Shown piece after piece: positions 18,629 to 29,485 of a stretch of DNA of 64,000 bases (the first letter of the stretch is position 1; every line of letters begins with the position of its first letter). A model generated the notes under the pieces. It did not search any database and had not been told where the DNA came from. It saw nothing but the letters and a program-made list of their open reading frames with translations. A program made the position numbers and the translations under genes. The stretch spans positions 1 through 64,000 of the forward strand of contig NZ_PYOC01000009.1 of assembly GCF_003026215.1 (NCBI RefSeq), in the 5' to 3' direction. Source of the stretch: Photobacterium indicum (GTDB lineage Bacteria; Pseudomonadota; Gammaproteobacteria; Enterobacterales; Vibrionaceae).

Positions 18629-18680
18629 ATACCAATCTGGATAAGTAAATGGTCATAAATTTACTTATTTAGGTTGGTAT
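18629..18680. repeat. Short palindromic repeat, copy 1
   Basis: A 52-bp near-palindrome that begins ATACCAATCTGGATAAGTAA and ends TTACTTATTTAGGTTGGTAT. Related copies lie at 47578-47625 and 55612-55659. Here it occupies the promoter region between the GlxA-type regulator and the hydrolase. Confidence 0.8.
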
Positions 18681-18714
18681 TAGCATGTCAACATACAAAT
18701 TGCGGAGAATGAAA

Positions 18715-19233
18715 ATGAACAAGAAAGCGTTACTTGTTATTGATCTACAAAACGACTATTTCCCAAAGGGGAAATTCCCACTTTGGAATACCGAGCTGAC
18801 ACTAAGTAACATCAAAGCAGCGATTGAAAAAGCAAATGCACAAAACATTGCTGTGATTCATATCAAACATGAAGCAGCCCCTGAAAAAGGTATCGCACCA
18901 TTCTTTAACCAAGGCAGCGAAGGGGTAGAGATACATCCAGAAATCATGGCTGTCGCACCAAATAGCGAAGTAATAGTAAAAACCTACGCAGATAGCTTTG
19001 AGCAAACCAACTTAGAAGAGGCCTTACAAAAGCAAGGGATTGAAGAACTACTGATATGTGGAATGATGACGCAAAACTGCGTAACACACACAGCCATCTC
19101 AAAAGCAGCTGAAAAATACTCAGTATCTGTATTGATGGATTGCTGTACGACAGTAGATGAAATAATTCATAAAATCGCTCTGAATGCAGTATCAACTCGT
19201 ATACCGTTAGTGACTACTAATCAAGTGTTCTAA
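18715..19233 (+). CDS. Isochorismatase-like cysteine hydrolase
   Basis: A 172-aa single-domain member of the isochorismatase-like (nicotinamidase/amidase) superfamily. The catalytic triad pattern is present: D10 (ALLVIDLQND), a lysine in VIVKTYADSF and the cysteine in LLICGMMTQNCVTHT. The exact substrate cannot be told. ATG 18715 was selected because CGGAG lies 8 nt upstream; an ATG at 18709 is too close to it. It is divergent from the GlxA-type regulator, a common pairing in which the regulator controls a nearby amide hydrolase. Confidence 0.88.
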   Translation: MNKKALLVIDLQNDYFPKGKFPLWNTELTLSNIKAAIEKANAQNIAVIHIKHEAAPEKGIAPFFNQGSEGVEIHPEIMAVAPNSEVIVKTYADSFEQTNLEEALQKQGIEELLICGMMTQNCVTHTAISKAAEKYSVSVLMDCCTTVDEIIHKIALNAVSTRIPLVTTNQVF

Positions 19234-20881
<1,648 letters not shown>

Positions 20882-20901
20882 ACCAGATAAGGCTCAAGGA
20901 A

Positions 20902-21735
20902 ATGGTAAAGCTAAAAAACGTAATGTTGTACCTATGGGCCATGTTTGTTGCGGGTTGTACCTCGGTGTCTGAAGTCAGCACTCAGGCCCAAAATCCCGCA
21001 AACAATAGAACCGTTTCGCAGGCAGAGTTAAACTGGCAGGAGCTAAGCCTTCCGGCAGATATTAATTTTGAATTTAATGAGAAAAGCCAGGTACTGCTAG
21101 ACAATAACAGTACTGGCCCAGTCGCAAGTTTTGTTATTCCGGCAGACAGAGGCCCCGTAGACATGGTGCTGACTAGCCATGTAGGTAAAGAATTGACCCT
21201 TTATGAGCCAAATGTATTGGTCACCGATTCCAAAGGAGGCGTTCTTCACCACATAAAATCAAATGAATTCAAATATATACCGGCAAGACTTTTAGATGGT
21301 GATCGCGTTCAGAAACAATTTACCATTGTTCCGCAAATCGGGTCAGATCAGGTCAATGTTTTAATCTACACCACTTCCGAAGATCTAAAAGGCAGTACAA
21401 CCGTTATTAATCCTGCTAAAGCTTTCGCTATAGGAACTGGCACGCAACCACCGATGATCCCAGATCTTACTGCGTTGCACAGCGAGTATGGTCAACTAAA
21501 TTTAACCGTAACGGCTATGAGTCAAACTAATCTAAACCCAATTCTACCTACTATTGATTATGTGCCTGAAATCGAAGCGAAAAGTGCTTACTACCTTAAT
21601 TCTATTCAGAACAGCGTAGAGCAAGGCGATATTGATCATGCCATGACGTTAGTTAGTGAAGCTGAAAAATTGGGTATCCCAAGTGCCAGAGCGACGTTCA
21701 TCAATGCAGTTCAAAGTCAAAATGAACATAAGTAA
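20902..21735 (+). CDS. malM: MalM-like periplasmic lipoprotein
   Basis: A 277-aa protein of the MalM family, which is the last gene of the malK-lamB-malM operon in enterics and has no firmly known role. It begins with a lipoprotein signal (LYLWAMFVAGC, lipobox cysteine after VAG), has a middle sheet domain (ADRGPVDMVLTSHVGKELTLYEPNVLV) and a C-terminal helical part (IENSVEQGD-like stretch QNSVEQGDIDHAMTL). The start is uncertain: ATG 20902 sits next to AAGGA, and ATG 20923 is an alternative that still keeps the lipobox. It follows lamB by 20 bp. Confidence 0.82.
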   Translation: MVKLKNVMLYLWAMFVAGCTSVSEVSTQAQNPANNRTVSQAELNWQELSLPADINFEFNEKSQVLLDNNSTGPVASFVIPADRGPVDMVLTSHVGKELTLYEPNVLVTDSKGGVLHHIKSNEFKYIPARLLDGDRVQKQFTIVPQIGSDQVNVLIYTTSEDLKGSTTVINPAKAFAIGTGTQPPMIPDLTALHSEYGQLNLTVTAMSQTNLNPILPTIDYVPEIEAKSAYYLNSIQNSVEQGDIDHAMTLVSEAEKLGIPSARATFINAVQSQNEHK

Positions 21736-21845
21736 CAGCGAAATATTTTTGATGAATACACTCTTTGCCCTCCCTGAGAGTAATTGAAAGTTATTCGTTA
21801 AGGTTCGGTCTTCTTAACTGTGTACCTTCAACAAGGATACCTGTT

Positions 21846-22208
21846 ATGAAGAGCAAACTTTCGCTACTTCCATTGTTAAGTAGCATTTTACTTATCAGTA
21901 TTCCTGCCTTTGCCGATTTAAAAGATATTGGTCGATACAATGCCAATGGGCTTTATGAACCGGGTTATGTAAATTACAAGCATGCAAGAGAACGCAGCTC
22001 AACACTGAACCAAGGCTCCAACCTGTACGAGATTGGATTTAAGAATGCATCTGGTCATTACGAGCCTAACTACGTAAATTACCCTAGTCCAGAGAGCAAA
22101 AATGTTGATAACAAAACAGAGTTAGAACGGCTTTCTGATATGGGATATTACAACAAAAACGGTATTTACGAACCGGGCTATGTAAATTACAACCACACAA
22201 GAAAATAA
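21846..22208 (+). CDS. Small exported protein with three YEPGYVNY repeats
   Basis: A 120-aa protein with a signal peptide ending at IPAFA. The mature part is almost wholly three repeats of about 22 residues with the pattern D/E-I/M-G-x2-N-x2-G-x-YEPGYVNY: DIGRYNANGLYEPGYVNY, EIGFKNASGHYEPNYVNY and DMGYYNKNGIYEPGYVNY. I recognise no named family. ATG 21846 has AAGGAT about 9 nt upstream; the longer frame from 21765 lacks a signal. It lies 110 bp after malM. Tyr/Asn/Gly-rich repeats suggest a binding or structural periplasmic role, which is only a guess. Confidence 0.78.
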   Translation: MKSKLSLLPLLSSILLISIPAFADLKDIGRYNANGLYEPGYVNYKHARERSSTLNQGSNLYEIGFKNASGHYEPNYVNYPSPESKNVDNKTELERLSDMGYYNKNGIYEPGYVNYNHTRK

Positions 22209-22240
22209 GGACATAGTACTTGTCCAGAATGACATTACAT

Positions 22241-22290
22241 AAAAAAGCCCCAGTAAAGCTCGCAACTTATTACGAATTTCACTGAGGAGC
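22241..22290 (-). terminator. Terminator downstream of puuD
   Basis: Minus-strand imperfect hairpin (CTCAGTGAAATTCG against CGAGCTTTACTGGGGC) followed by six T. It lies about 80 bp after the puuD stop. Confidence 0.7.
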
Positions 22291-22367
22291 ACATTATCGA
22301 ATGCGAATGAGATTGTATTTACGGATAGTAAAGCTTACATCTAACGCTTACATTTAGCATGGCGCTG

Positions 22368-23576
22368 TTATTGAATAACAGCCCCCTGCTCGACCCAAGT
22401 ACCGATGAGGTTGCGCTCATCATCGGTCATTTGAGTAAGGTTACCCAGAGGCATCACTTTCGTTTGCACCGCCTGAGCCATTATACGTGGTATGTTTATT
22501 TTAATTTCATCAGCAGTATCTAAAATAACCCCCGCTGGTGCTGTTTTAAATGCTGCATGCGTGGGTGTTGCGGAATGACACACACTACAACGCGCTTGAA
22601 TCACGGTATTTACCGACTCAAAACTGACACCTGCAGACGCTGCTTCTGTCGTGGACGCCGTCGTAACAGTTGATGACTGAGAACCATAAGGTGATGTCAC
22701 AAACGCTAAGGCAATCATACCTAGCGCTGCAATCGGCACTGTCCATGCATATTTTTGGCTACCATGACGTGTATTAAAGTAATGGCGAACCAAGATACTA
22801 AAGACAGCAAGCCCTGCTAAAATCAACCAGTTATACTGCGAACCGTACGTACTAGGAAAGTGATTACTGATCATAATAAACAACACTGGTAGTGTTAAGT
22901 AATTATTATGACGAGAACGCAAAAGCCCTTTTGCAGGTAACGTCAGATCTGGCGCTCGGTTTTCTTCAATCGCTTTTACAAGGTTACGCTGTGCAGGCAT
23001 GATGACGCGAAATACGTTGCCGACCATAATCGTACCAATGATCGCACCGATATGAATGTAAGCACCACGCCCACTGAATACTTGAGTTAAGCCATATGTT
23101 GCCCCAACTAAAAGGAAGAATAAGATGGCCGCAAGCAATACTGGCTTCTTACCTAATGCCGAATCACACAAGAAGTCATAAACAAACCAGCCAGTGATTA
23201 AGACACCTAGCCCTAATGCAATTGCAGTCGTAGAATCTAAGCCAGAACCTGGCGCGATAAGATAGATTTCGGCATTTAGGTAGTAGACGACAAACAGCAA
23301 GCACATGCCGGTTATCCACGTGAAATACGCTTCCCACTTAAACCAATGCAGATTTTCAGGCATGCTTGGGGGGGCGAGTTTGTATTTTTCTAGGTGATAA
23401 ATACCGCCGCCATGAATTGCCCACAAATCACCAGTTAATCCTGTTTTAGGGTTAACACGGTTCAAGTTATTTTCTAACCAGTTGAAATAGAATGATGCGC
23501 CAATCCATGCGACACCTACTACCATATGAGCCCAGCGGATTGCTAAGTTCAGCCATTCTGTAATATGCGGATCCAT
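22368..23576 (-). CDS. puuD: Membrane-bound urate oxidase PuuD with cytochrome c domain
   Basis: Oxidises urate to 5-hydroxyisourate and passes the electrons to the respiratory chain rather than to oxygen as soluble uricase does. The N-terminal 290 residues form a urate-oxidase N domain with about eight membrane helices and conserved histidines (WAHMVVGVAWIG, IHGGGIYHLEKY). A flexible linker rich in Thr/Ser/Ala follows. The C-terminal cytochrome c domain has one haem site, C330-S-V-C333-H334, and a late VMPLGN that may supply the methionine ligand. Length 402 aa, typical. No soluble uricase is seen in the window, so this is the urate step of the pathway. Confidence 0.95.
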   Translation of the reverse strand: MDPHITEWLNLAIRWAHMVVGVAWIGASFYFNWLENNLNRVNPKTGLTGDLWAIHGGGIYHLEKYKLAPPSMPENLHWFKWEAYFTWITGMCLLFVVYYLNAEIYLIAPGSGLDSTTAIALGLGVLITGWFVYDFLCDSALGKKPVLLAAILFFLLVGATYGLTQVFSGRGAYIHIGAIIGTIMVGNVFRVIMPAQRNLVKAIEENRAPDLTLPAKGLLRSRHNNYLTLPVLFIMISNHFPSTYGSQYNWLILAGLAVFSILVRHYFNTRHGSQKYAWTVPIAALGMIALAFVTSPYGSQSSTVTTASTTEAASAGVSFESVNTVIQARCSVCHSATPTHAAFKTAPAGVILDTADEIKINIPRIMAQAVQTKVMPLGNLTQMTDDERNLIGTWVEQGAVIQ

Positions 23577-23728
23577 AATAAACTCCTCTAATACATTGCT
23601 ATGTTCATCGCCTGTGGCTTATCAACATATTTAATTAAATTGTCTTCCATGCCTTTTTGTACACCGCTTTCTTCAACTGAGGAGTAAGAAAGAAAGTCGC
23701 ATATACTAAAGTAACGCTGTCCTTGATG

Positions 23729-24328
23729 CTAAATCGACACGAGATCATCCAATGTTAATTCAACCTGTACCTTGTCAGAAAAATACACTTCATCACAATT
23801 ATTGCCGGGGCCTGCTCTATCAACGATCAAGAACTGGTCTTGTTCGGTCAACGCTAAAACAGGATGGTGCCAAACACCTTTGTGATAATTCACGCCTTGC
23901 TTACCATTACTGATAAACGCACGTATTGCACTAGGATCTGGCGAGTCATCTTTAGGGGCAACAAGAATCAAATAAGGGTTACCCAAAAGAGGAACAAACG
24001 CCTGAGAACCCAGAGGGTGGCGTTCCATCATCTTTATTGATAGTGGATACTGCAATGGCGTTGCTTGAAATATACTGATAATCGGCTCGCCACCATTATC
24101 TGCAACATCGACATCAGCCATGCGGTGATAGCGTCGTGTAGATCCATTATTAATCATAAAGAACTCACTGGATTCTTTATCAATTAAATCACCAAATGGC
24201 TTAAAGGCTTCTGGTGTTAATGGTTCAATCTTCAATGTTTTATTCAACGTTAACGTTTCGGTTACCGCTGATAGTGCTTCTGTTGATGGCGCTTCTTTCG
24301 ATTTTTCAGTGATATTCTGCGCTTCCAT
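23729..24328 (-). CDS. allA: Ureidoglycolate lyase
   Basis: Splits ureidoglycolate to glyoxylate and urea, the last step of the allantoin branch here. The AllA cupin-like fold is seen in IEPLTPEAFKPFGDLI, the segment STRRYHRMADVDV, FVPLLGNPYLILVAP, and the C-terminal NYHKGVWHHPVLALTEQDQFLIVDR. Relatives are about 165-170 aa; this one is 199 aa because of a roughly 32-residue polar N-terminal extension (MEAQNITEKSKEAPSTEALS). GGAGAG stands just before that ATG, so the extension looks translated. It lies 30 bp after alc in the same direction. Confidence 0.92.
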   Translation of the reverse strand: MEAQNITEKSKEAPSTEALSAVTETLTLNKTLKIEPLTPEAFKPFGDLIDKESSEFFMINNGSTRRYHRMADVDVADNGGEPIISIFQATPLQYPLSIKMMERHPLGSQAFVPLLGNPYLILVAPKDDSPDPSAIRAFISNGKQGVNYHKGVWHHPVLALTEQDQFLIVDRAGPGNNCDEVYFSDKVQVELTLDDLVSI

Positions 24329-24358
24329 TACTCTCTCCTTTCAGCTTCTATCGTGTTG

Positions 24359-25351
24359 TTATTCGCTTTTAAAGCCGAAAAGACGCAGACGACTAATACC
24401 ACCATCAGGGAAAATATTTAGTCGCACATGCGTGACAGCCCCAAGATCATTCACCTGTTCAACAAACTCATGAATATTATGAGCAGATAACTTTTGCGAC
24501 GGCATTAATTCACGCCAGAACAAGCTTTGCGTCTCGACCTGATCATCTGTTCCACCTTGAACATACGCGGCTTGAATTGAACAGCTATCAGGAAAGTTGC
24601 CTTTAAAGTGTGCGGTATCAACTACGACTTTGCCAATTTTTCCTGGGCGACCTAGAGCAACAATAACCCAATCATTACCTGGCGTACGGCGACGCGCGGT
24701 TTCCCAACCATCCCCCATATTTTCACCACGGCCAGGGCCTAAGATATTAGACTTCTTTCCAAAGTGCTCATCACTACAAGCCAATGCACGACCGCCATTA
24801 ACAACAGCGGCTAAATCAACTTCTTGGCCAGTATCGATTTGATCCCAGTTAACGCTTGGGCGACCATACACACGCAAACGTGCTACGCCACCATCTGGGT
24901 AAATATTTAAACGTACATGGGTAAATACTTGGTCATTGTCTAATGCATGTAAATGGTGGCTATCACCTTGCAGGCTTTGTGACGACAGAATCTCTTGCCA
25001 TTCAGTACTATCAGACGGTTCACCGTCAGGGCTATAACAGGCATCAACAGACGCTGATGGTGGAAAATTACCAGTGAAAAATGAGGTATCAATATCTAGG
25101 CCCGCAATTGTTCCTGCAAGACCCAGTCGAACAACACAAAAGTCATAGCCTTCACTACGCTTACGGCGCGATTCCCAACCATCCATCCACTTGCCGTTAT
25201 CATCATAAAGATCCTCTTTCCATTCCGCAGCTTCGGTACGGATCAAACGGCTTTTATCTGCAAAAAAATCATCGGTTGCAAAGATTGCTTCAGCGCCTAA
25301 TTTAGGGTCTGCAAGGTTTACGTATTGTTCAAAATTCAATGCCTTTTCCAT
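24359..25351 (-). CDS. alc: Allantoicase
   Basis: Hydrolyses allantoate to ureidoglycolate and urea. It is built of two homologous jelly-roll repeats: residues about 10-160 (with [46 protein letters not shown]) and about 175-330 ([46 protein letters not shown]). The GNFP and DGGxxRLR motifs in both halves are the family signature. The 330-aa length is typical. ATG 25351 is preferred to the ATG six bases earlier because of spacing to ACAGGATG. It lies between uraD and allA in one minus-strand cluster. Confidence 0.95.
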   Translation of the reverse strand: MEKALNFEQYVNLADPKLGAEAIFATDDFFADKSRLIRTEAAEWKEDLYDDNGKWMDGWESRRKRSEGYDFCVVRLGLAGTIAGLDIDTSFFTGNFPPSASVDACYSPDGEPSDSTEWQEILSSQSLQGDSHHLHALDNDQVFTHVRLNIYPDGGVARLRVYGRPSVNWDQIDTGQEVDLAAVVNGGRALACSDEHFGKKSNILGPGRGENMGDGWETARRRTPGNDWVIVALGRPGKIGKVVVDTAHFKGNFPDSCSIQAAYVQGGTDDQVETQSLFWRELMPSQKLSAHNIHEFVEQVNDLGAVTHVRLNIFPDGGISRLRLFGFKSE

Positions 25352-25448
25352 AATCATCCTGTTTAATTAAGTCCATAAAGAGTAAAGGTGTTATTCGCTA
25401 TTTCGGGTCATCGATAACACCCAAATGCGAAGCTGTTGTTTTCTTGAC

Positions 25449-25964
25449 TTACATATCCCGCAGACGAAAAAGAGCAATTTTATTGATCTCTTCTATCGCC
25501 TTAGCAAATTCAGTTTCACTGTCGTTATTAAGCCGTACTTCAAAAGATTCAAGAATTTGATAACGATTCGCACCTTTCACAGCCATGATAAAAGGGAAAT
25601 TAAAACGACTTTTGTAGCTATTATTAAAATGCGTAAATTGCTTAAATTCTTCCTCAGAGCATTTATCAATCCCTGCACCCGCTTGCTCAGAGGTTGATGC
25701 CTCGGTCAATTCACCATTCACAGCCGCTCGGCCAGCTAAATCAGGGTGAGCACTAATTAATGCGAGTTGCTTGTCTTTGCTTGCTGCTAATAAAATATCT
25801 GACATACGCTGATGTAATGATTCAATGTCATCATCTTGTTCTGTTAGTACTGCATCAAAAACAGATTCAGCAACCCAAGGGCTATGCTCATAGACATCAG
25901 CGAAGTGAGCAACAAAATCACTACGATTCATTGTCGTTGGCTGACAATGTGAAAAACCTACCAT
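25449..25964 (-). CDS. uraD: 2-oxo-4-hydroxy-4-carboxy-5-ureidoimidazoline (OHCU) decarboxylase
   Basis: Converts OHCU to S-allantoin. The helical single domain of 171 aa carries the OHCU decarboxylase motifs: FVAHFADVYEHSPWVAES, the catalytic histidine in ISAHPDLAGRAA, the segment GIDKCSEEEFKQFTHFNNSYKSRFNFPFIMAVKG and the C-terminal RL motif in EEINKIALFRLRDM. It begins 2 bp after the puuE stop, so the two are tightly coupled. HIU hydrolase, which makes its substrate, is divergent at 27266. Confidence 0.95.
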   Translation of the reverse strand: MVGFSHCQPTTMNRSDFVAHFADVYEHSPWVAESVFDAVLTEQDDDIESLHQRMSDILLAASKDKQLALISAHPDLAGRAAVNGELTEASTSEQAGAGIDKCSEEEFKQFTHFNNSYKSRFNFPFIMAVKGANRYQILESFEVRLNNDSETEFAKAIEEINKIALFRLRDM

Positions 25965-25966
25965 GC

Positions 25967-26890
25967 TTAAAATTCCTTCATACTTGGATGGGGATGATGT
26001 TCATGCCAATGCTTCGCAATATCGACACGACGACAAAGCCACACTTTATCGTGTTGTTGTACATATTCGAGAAAACGCTTAAGTGCAGCAATTCGACCTG
26101 GGCGACCAATCAGACGGCAATGTAATCCTACCGACATCATCTTTGGGGCTGTTTCACCTTCTTCATATAAGGTATCGAACGTATCTTTTAGGTACTGGAA
26201 GAATTGTTCACCAGAGTTGAAACCTTGCACAGTGGCAAAACGCATATCGTTCACATCAAGAGTATAAGGAATAACCAATTGTGGTTTGCTGCCCTCTTCA
26301 TGCCAATACGGTAGATCGTCATCGTAAGCGTCAGAGTCATATAAGAAGCCACCTTCTTCAGCTACAATCTTTCGGGTATTTAGCCCAGTACGACCGGTAT
26401 ACCAACCCAGTGGGCGTTCACCCGTAATACGTTCAATGATCTCGATGGCTTTATACATATGATCACGCTCTTCCGAGTAATCCATATGTTTATAATCAAT
26501 CCAGCGGTAACCGTGGCTGCAAATTTCATGTTTAGCTTCAACCATCGCCTTGGCAACATCAGGGTGACGCTCTAATGCCATGGCGACAGCAAATACAGTT
26601 AATGGAATATCGTATTGCTTAAACAGTCGTAATACACGCCATACTCCAGCACGACTACCGTATTCATAGATGGATTCCATGCTCATATGGCGTTCGCCAG
26701 CAAACGGTTGAGCGGCAGGGATTTCTGATAAAAAAGCTTCAGACTCTGAATCACCGTGCAAAATACAACGCTCACCACCTTCTTCATAGTTCAATACAAA
26801 TGAAACAGCGACTCGTGCTTCATTTGGCCAATGTGGGTGCGGTGGTACGGAACCATAACCAACGAGATTACGGGGATAGTCATTACTCAT
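25967..26890 (-). CDS. puuE: Allantoinase, PuuE (polysaccharide deacetylase-like) type
   Basis: Hydrolyses allantoin to allantoate. This is the metal-independent or weakly metal-dependent PuuE family built on the NodB/polysaccharide deacetylase fold, unrelated to the AllB amidohydrolases. Diagnostic segments are DYPRNLVGYG, the YEEGGERCILHGD region, EYGSRAGVWRVLRLF, HEICSHGYRWIDY, GERPLGWYTGR, SVGLHCRLIGRPGR and the end ARHWH-like DIAKHWHEHHP. Length 307 aa is typical. AAGGAG stands 8 nt before the ATG. It heads the minus-strand cluster puuE-uraD-alc-allA, which puuD follows after a 152-bp gap. Confidence 0.95.
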   Translation of the reverse strand: MSNDYPRNLVGYGSVPPHPHWPNEARVAVSFVLNYEEGGERCILHGDSESEAFLSEIPAAQPFAGERHMSMESIYEYGSRAGVWRVLRLFKQYDIPLTVFAVAMALERHPDVAKAMVEAKHEICSHGYRWIDYKHMDYSEERDHMYKAIEIIERITGERPLGWYTGRTGLNTRKIVAEEGGFLYDSDAYDDDLPYWHEEGSKPQLVIPYTLDVNDMRFATVQGFNSGEQFFQYLKDTFDTLYEEGETAPKMMSVGLHCRLIGRPGRIAALKRFLEYVQQHDKVWLCRRVDIAKHWHEHHPHPSMKEF

Positions 26891-27030
26891 CGAGAGACTC
26901 CTTAAACAAAAAAAATGCCAACGTGAACTCGCTGCTACATTTTGCCAAACACGATTCGAGTTAATAGTTTGAGCACGTTTCTGAATCTGTTTTTTCTTTT
27001 TTCATCTTATGATCTAAATTTGTACCATGA

Positions 27031-27042
27031 ATTGTATACAAT
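27031..27042. promoter_or_regulatory. Perfect palindrome ATTGTATACAAT between puuE and hiuH
   Basis: A 12-bp perfect palindrome in the 375-bp spacer of the divergent puuE and hiuH genes. The identical 12-mer recurs at 42258 in front of gcl. A weaker version (ATTGTGTACATA, 9 of 12) begins at 27200, nearer hiuH. Confidence 0.6.
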
Positions 27043-27089
27043 CCACAAGCCAAATGTAAATTAAATGTTTCCAATGTTAATTATAGCGT

Positions 27090-27115
27090 GAATAAAGGCT
27101 AGAAAGCCTTTATTC
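27090..27115. other. Strong hairpin in the puuE-hiuH spacer
   Basis: An 11-bp perfect stem GAATAAAGGCT/AGCCTTTATTC with an AGAA loop, midway between the two divergent promoters. It has no long T run on either side, so its role is unclear. The rest of the spacer shows no gene. Confidence 0.5.
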
Positions 27116-27265
27116 ATCACGTGCCAAGCAGGCTATAGCGGTAAAGGCCGCACAAATTCAATTAACATTTTTATCACAACGCACTTTACTATCAGCCAAA
27201 TTGTGTACATAGTTAGTAAAACTTAGAAACAATCATTCAGGAGAGCGCATAGCGCTAAATATAAA

Positions 27266-27619
27266 ATGGGCAGATTAACAACACACATTCTAGACACGGC
27301 AAATGGTGTTCCAGGTGCTGAGATAAAAGTAGAACTGTTTCGTGTTAACGGTTCTTCACTGGAGCTGTTAAGAACCGTATTTACCAATACTGATGGGCGT
27401 ACAGATAGTCCAATTCTCGACACTGAAGAATTTGCCACAGGTAAATATCAATTAGTGTTTCATACCGCACCGTACTTTACGTTACGCGGTGTAGAGCTGC
27501 CTGACGTACCTTTTCTTGATGATGTTGTTATACGTTTTGGTATTGCAGATACCCATGCACATTACCATGTACCTTTATTAGTCTCGCCTTATAGCTTTTC
27601 GACTTATAGAGGCAGTTAG
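27266..27619 (+). CDS. hiuH: 5-hydroxyisourate hydrolase (transthyretin-related)
   Basis: Hydrolyses 5-hydroxyisourate, the product of PuuD, to OHCU. The 117-aa chain is a transthyretin-like domain with the family motifs: [14 protein letters not shown] at the N terminus, the central arginine-bearing strands, [21 protein letters not shown] at the C terminus with the YRGS tetrapeptide that distinguishes the enzyme from transthyretin. It lacks a signal peptide, so it acts in the cytoplasm. An AGGAGAG stands about 20 nt upstream, separated from the ATG by a small palindrome AGCGCATAGCGCT that may fold and bring it closer. Confidence 0.95.
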   Translation: MGRLTTHILDTANGVPGAEIKVELFRVNGSSLELLRTVFTNTDGRTDSPILDTEEFATGKYQLVFHTAPYFTLRGVELPDVPFLDDVVIRFGIADTHAHYHVPLLVSPYSFSTYRGS

Positions 27620-27934
27620 CCTTTCATCAATTAATAACACCACGATCTATAGATACGAGAGTAAATATATAACGCTGTAACAATTACAAATAACTGTGAT
27701 TGCGCTTTCTCTCACTTTATTTTCAACATTGAAATAAAACTAAAAATATATAAGTAGCTAATTTAAATAAATTTATTTTTAAAACCAACAAAAATAATAA
27801 ACTCAAGCTGGTATAGATCTTGATATATCAAAAATAAATACCTTTATTTACATAAATGATAAATCAATGAACTAAAGCAAATGGAAATTGTATTCATTTA
27901 AATTCAAATATGAGCAAAGAAAGGAAGATTCATA
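27620..27934. other. AT-rich intergenic region before the nucleobase permease
   Basis: About 315 bp, very AT-rich, with no gene. It contains the operator-like match at 27887 and must hold the permease promoter if that gene is not transcribed from hiuH. Confidence 0.4.
27887..27898. promoter_or_regulatory. Candidate GntR operator upstream of the permease
   Basis: ATTGTATTCATT matches ATTGTATACAAT at 10 of 12 positions, 37 bp before the permease start. Confidence 0.4.
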
Positions 27935-29284
27935 ATGAACAATACCAAAGCAGAAGAGCTACACAGTAAGGAAGGTATATCGTCCTCTTTTTTAGAACGA
28001 TTTTTTAAATTAAAAGAACATGGAACCAATGTTAAAAATGAATTAATAGGCGGAATTACTACTTTTGCAACAATGGCTTACATTATTTTCGTTAACCCCA
28101 GCATTATGGCAGCGACTGGCATGGATCCCGGCGCTGTATTTGTTGCAACCTGTATAGGTGCTGCCTTGGGAACGCTACTAATGGGGTTATTTGCTAATTG
28201 GCCAGTCGGTCTCGCACCGGGAATGGGCTTAAATGCATTTTTCTCTTTTACTGTTGTTGGCGAAATGGGTTATAGCTGGGAAGTTGCACTGGGTGCAGTC
28301 TTTATTTCAGGCATACTCTTTGTTGGCATGAGCTTCTATAAAGTTCGTGAATGGATAATAGAGAGTATACCTGAGAGCCTACGCTATTCGATGACTGCTG
28401 GTGTTGGTTTATTCCTTGGATTAATCGGTTTGAAAACGGCGGGTATTGTTGTTGATAACCCTGCGACATTAGTATCACTGGGTGACTTCACCCAACCCGA
28501 TGCGCTATTAGCTGCAATTTGTTTCCTTATTATTGCAGTACTGAGTGAACGTAAAGTTTTTGGTGCTGTTCTTATCGGCATTATTGGCGTCACTCTGGTT
28601 GGCATGATGTTAGGTATCGTTCAGTACCAAGGCATTTTTGCAGCACCGCCAAGTATTGCACCGACCCTCTTTGCCATGGACATACAGGGCGCACTCAATA
28701 TTTCGATGGTCAGTGTGATTCTAGCCTTCCTATTCGTCAACATGTTCGATACGGCAGGTACATTAATGGGGGTGGCAGATCGTGCCAACTTAATCAATAA
28801 AGACACAGGCAAGATTGAAGGCTTAAGTAAAGCACTGAAAGCCGACAGTATTGCAAGTGTTGCAGGTGCATGTGTGGGTTGTCCACCCGTTACCAGTTAT
28901 GTTGAAAGTGCTGCAGGTGTTGCCGCGGGCGGTCGAACAGGTCTATCTGCGATTGTTATTTCACTACTGTTTGTGGCTGCTATTTTCTTATCTCCTTTGG
29001 CTAGTATGATTCCAGCCTACGCAACATCAGGAGCATTGATTTACGTTGCCTTCGTTATGATGAGCAGCATGCAACATATTAACTGGAAAGAGTTTACCGA
29101 TTCAGCACCCGCCGCCATTACAGCACTGATGATGCCACTTACCTTTTCAATCGCAAATGGTATTGCGCTGGGCTTTATTACTTACACCGTACTAAAACTG
29201 GCAACAGGTAAAACCAAAGAAGTCTCAATTAGCATGTATGCGTTAACCGCCATTTTTATCGCCAAATTAGTGTATATCGGCTAA
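27935..29284 (+). CDS. Nucleobase permease of the AzgA/GhxP type
   Basis: Inner-membrane proton symporter of the NCS2-related AzgA-like branch (E. coli AdeP, GhxP, PurP relatives), which carry adenine or guanine/hypoxanthine. Diagnostic segments: NELIGGITTFATMAYIIFVNPSIMA near the N terminus, GLAPGMGLNAFFSFTVV, MFDTAGTLMGVADRA, and GCPPVTSYVESAAGVAAGGRTG. The 449 residues give about 13 membrane segments. With guanine deaminase and xanthine dehydrogenase in the window, guanine/hypoxanthine is the natural substrate, but adenine cannot be excluded from sequence alone. Confidence 0.9.
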   Translation: MNNTKAEELHSKEGISSSFLERFFKLKEHGTNVKNELIGGITTFATMAYIIFVNPSIMAATGMDPGAVFVATCIGAALGTLLMGLFANWPVGLAPGMGLNAFFSFTVVGEMGYSWEVALGAVFISGILFVGMSFYKVREWIIESIPESLRYSMTAGVGLFLGLIGLKTAGIVVDNPATLVSLGDFTQPDALLAAICFLIIAVLSERKVFGAVLIGIIGVTLVGMMLGIVQYQGIFAAPPSIAPTLFAMDIQGALNISMVSVILAFLFVNMFDTAGTLMGVADRANLINKDTGKIEGLSKALKADSIASVAGACVGCPPVTSYVESAAGVAAGGRTGLSAIVISLLFVAAIFLSPLASMIPAYATSGALIYVAFVMMSSMQHINWKEFTDSAPAAITALMMPLTFSIANGIALGFITYTVLKLATGKTKEVSISMYALTAIFIAKLVYIG

Positions 29285-29485
29285 CTGAACAGAGACTTTT
29301 TGAAATTAGACACACCCTATTTAAGGGGCTGTCGACGTTATTGCAGCTTAAACCGCATCACTCAAAGTAGAAATACGAACCTTAATCAGGAACTCTATTG
29401 ACGCTACGCAGTTTGTAGAAGGTCAAACTTGTTCATAAACCAGTCAATTCGTAATTAATGGATTGAATTGACAGAGGGAATAACA

